NCBI RefSeq assembly: GCF_903642285.1
Contig: NZ_CAHJWJ010000031.1
Location: 1-33,332 of the forward strand
From: Sphingomonas bacterium
GTDB taxonomy: Bacteria; Pseudomonadota; Alphaproteobacteria; Sphingomonadales; Sphingomonadaceae
Direction: 5' to 3'
DNA length: 33,332 nt
Positions 32,820 through 33,332 of this stretch are shown one piece after another. The translations under genes and the position numbers were made by a program. Under the pieces are notes generated by a model. That model was not told where the DNA came from. It saw only the letters and a program-made list of their open reading frames with translations, and ran no database searches. Every line of letters begins with the position of its first letter. Positions within the stretch are counted from its first letter, which is position 1.

Positions 32820-33076
32820 CCCCGTGCCCTAGCCGCGGCGGGCCGCGGGCTCAATGGCCGGCCGTCGATAGCCGGTGTGGCGTCGTCGCCGCGCTTGCGC
32901 AAAGATCGACGGGGAACCGGCGTGGCATTCGCGATTTTATTCGCCGGGGCTTGCGCTTTACGCTATGGCGAGTCTCGTGGCGCAAAAGGTTTCGCGTCCG
33001 AAGGACCGCGTTCGTCGTCCGGCACGAAGGTTCTTTAGGTTATCGATCTGGACGAACCGGGAAGACGAACAGGGTT
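32820..33076. other. 257-nt divergent intergenic region upstream of rnd and the Gly-rich gene
   Basis: This should contain two divergent promoters and probably a long 5' leader for the Gly-rich gene. A short AT-rich patch (GCGATTTTATTC, around 32931) stands out in GC-rich surroundings. I could not match convincing -35/-10 boxes, and no gene is visible. AGGG (33071-33074) lies very close to the Gly-rich gene's ATG. Confidence 0.5.
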
Positions 33077-33332
33077 ATGAGTTTCGACAAGGGTGGCCGC
33101 GGCAATCGTGGCGGACGTGGGCGCGACAAGCGCGACGGATTCGGCGGCGATGATTTCGGTGGCGGCGGCGGCTTCAACACCGGCGGTGGCGACCGGTTCG
33201 GGGGCGGCGGCAGCAGCTATGGCGGCGGGGGTGGCGATCGCTTCGGCGGTGGTGGCGGCTTCGGCGGTGGCGGCGGTGGCGGCGGGTTCCGCAGCGGCGG
33301 CGGTGGCGGCGGCTTTAGTGGCGGCGGCGGTG
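33077..33332 (+). CDS. Gly-rich N-terminal region, probably of a cold-shock protein (3' end outside window)
   Basis: The first 85 codons encode MSFDKGGRGNRGGRGRDKRD followed by FGGDDFGGGGG and a long run of Gly with scattered Phe, Arg, Asp, Tyr and Ser (RFGGGG, SSYGGGGG). The opening MSFDKG(G/R)RG and the Gly-rich lead are, from memory, those of sphingomonad cold-shock-domain proteins, in which the nucleic-acid-binding domain follows. That domain is beyond base 33332, so the name is an inference. RG/FG-rich tracts of this sort bind RNA and are prone to self-association. No stop occurs in this frame before the window end. Confidence 0.65.
   Translation, partial: MSFDKGGRGNRGGRGRDKRDGFGGDDFGGGGGFNTGGGDRFGGGGSSYGGGGGDRFGGGGGFGGGGGGGGFRSGGGGGGFSGGGG

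Noticed and set aside
32910..32945. GGAAC-type extracytoplasmic stress promoter before the Gly-rich gene
   Set aside because: GGAACC near 32916 is not followed at 16-17 nt by a GTT-type -10 element.

Overview
The window is about 33 kb of high-GC chromosomal DNA, most consistent with an alphaproteobacterium of the order Sphingomonadales (Sphingomonas-like). This rests on protein style and gene order (rnd-lptC-lptA-lptB-rpoN, rpiB-glyA-nrdR), an RskA-type ECF sigma/anti-sigma pair, the number of secreted peptidases, and a cold-shock-type gene with a Gly-rich N terminus. No tRNA, rRNA, CRISPR array, prophage or insertion sequence was seen. Coding density is high and nearly every gene is intact. 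The first gene (recF) and the last (Gly-rich, probably cold-shock) run off the ends.

Layout. 1-5.8 kb, minus strand: 5' part of recF, a TonB-dependent receptor, and an OpuC/OsmU-type ABC importer (permease fused to its binding protein, plus ATPase). 5.9-8.1 kb: an SDR oxidoreductase, then an ECF sigma factor and its membrane anti-sigma factor. 8.2-11.35 kb: a tightly packed plus-strand operon rpiB-glyA-(58-aa membrane miniprotein)-nrdR-TrmJ-like methyltransferase, meeting a chorismate mutase gene head-on. 11.8-12.8 kb: a small secreted Cys-containing protein and rpsD, closed by a strong hairpin terminator. 13.0-14.7 kb: a DNA methyltransferase fused to a nuclease-like domain. 14.8-18.6 kb: an M28 peptidase followed by the agmatine-to-putrescine genes aguA and aguB around a small membrane protein. 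18.7-21.2 kb: an M20 peptidase and a single-chain double-DTG aspartic protease. 21.6-25.9 kb: an Lhr-type helicase and a metallo-beta-lactamase exonuclease of the ligase-associated DNA damage response, divergently oriented around an unknown exported protein. 26-28.3 kb: a GNAT acetyltransferase and an S10 carboxypeptidase. 28.5-32.8 kb, minus strand: rnd-lptC-lptA-lptB-rpoN (LPS export plus sigma-54).

The most unusual feature of the intergenic space is a set of four palindromic repeat families. Family 1 has five copies of a ~103-nt element: two inverted ~26-nt arms around a directional core, the architecture of a REPIN. Family 2 has two copies, one of which forms the last 26 codons and stop of an ABC ATPase gene. 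Family 3 has two copies, one of which supplies the rpoN ribosome-binding site inside a long perfect hairpin. Family 4 has two copies downstream of genes. No RAYT transposase is in the window. The methyltransferase-nuclease fusion, with a visibly AT-richer recognition segment inside it, is the other strong accessory signal.
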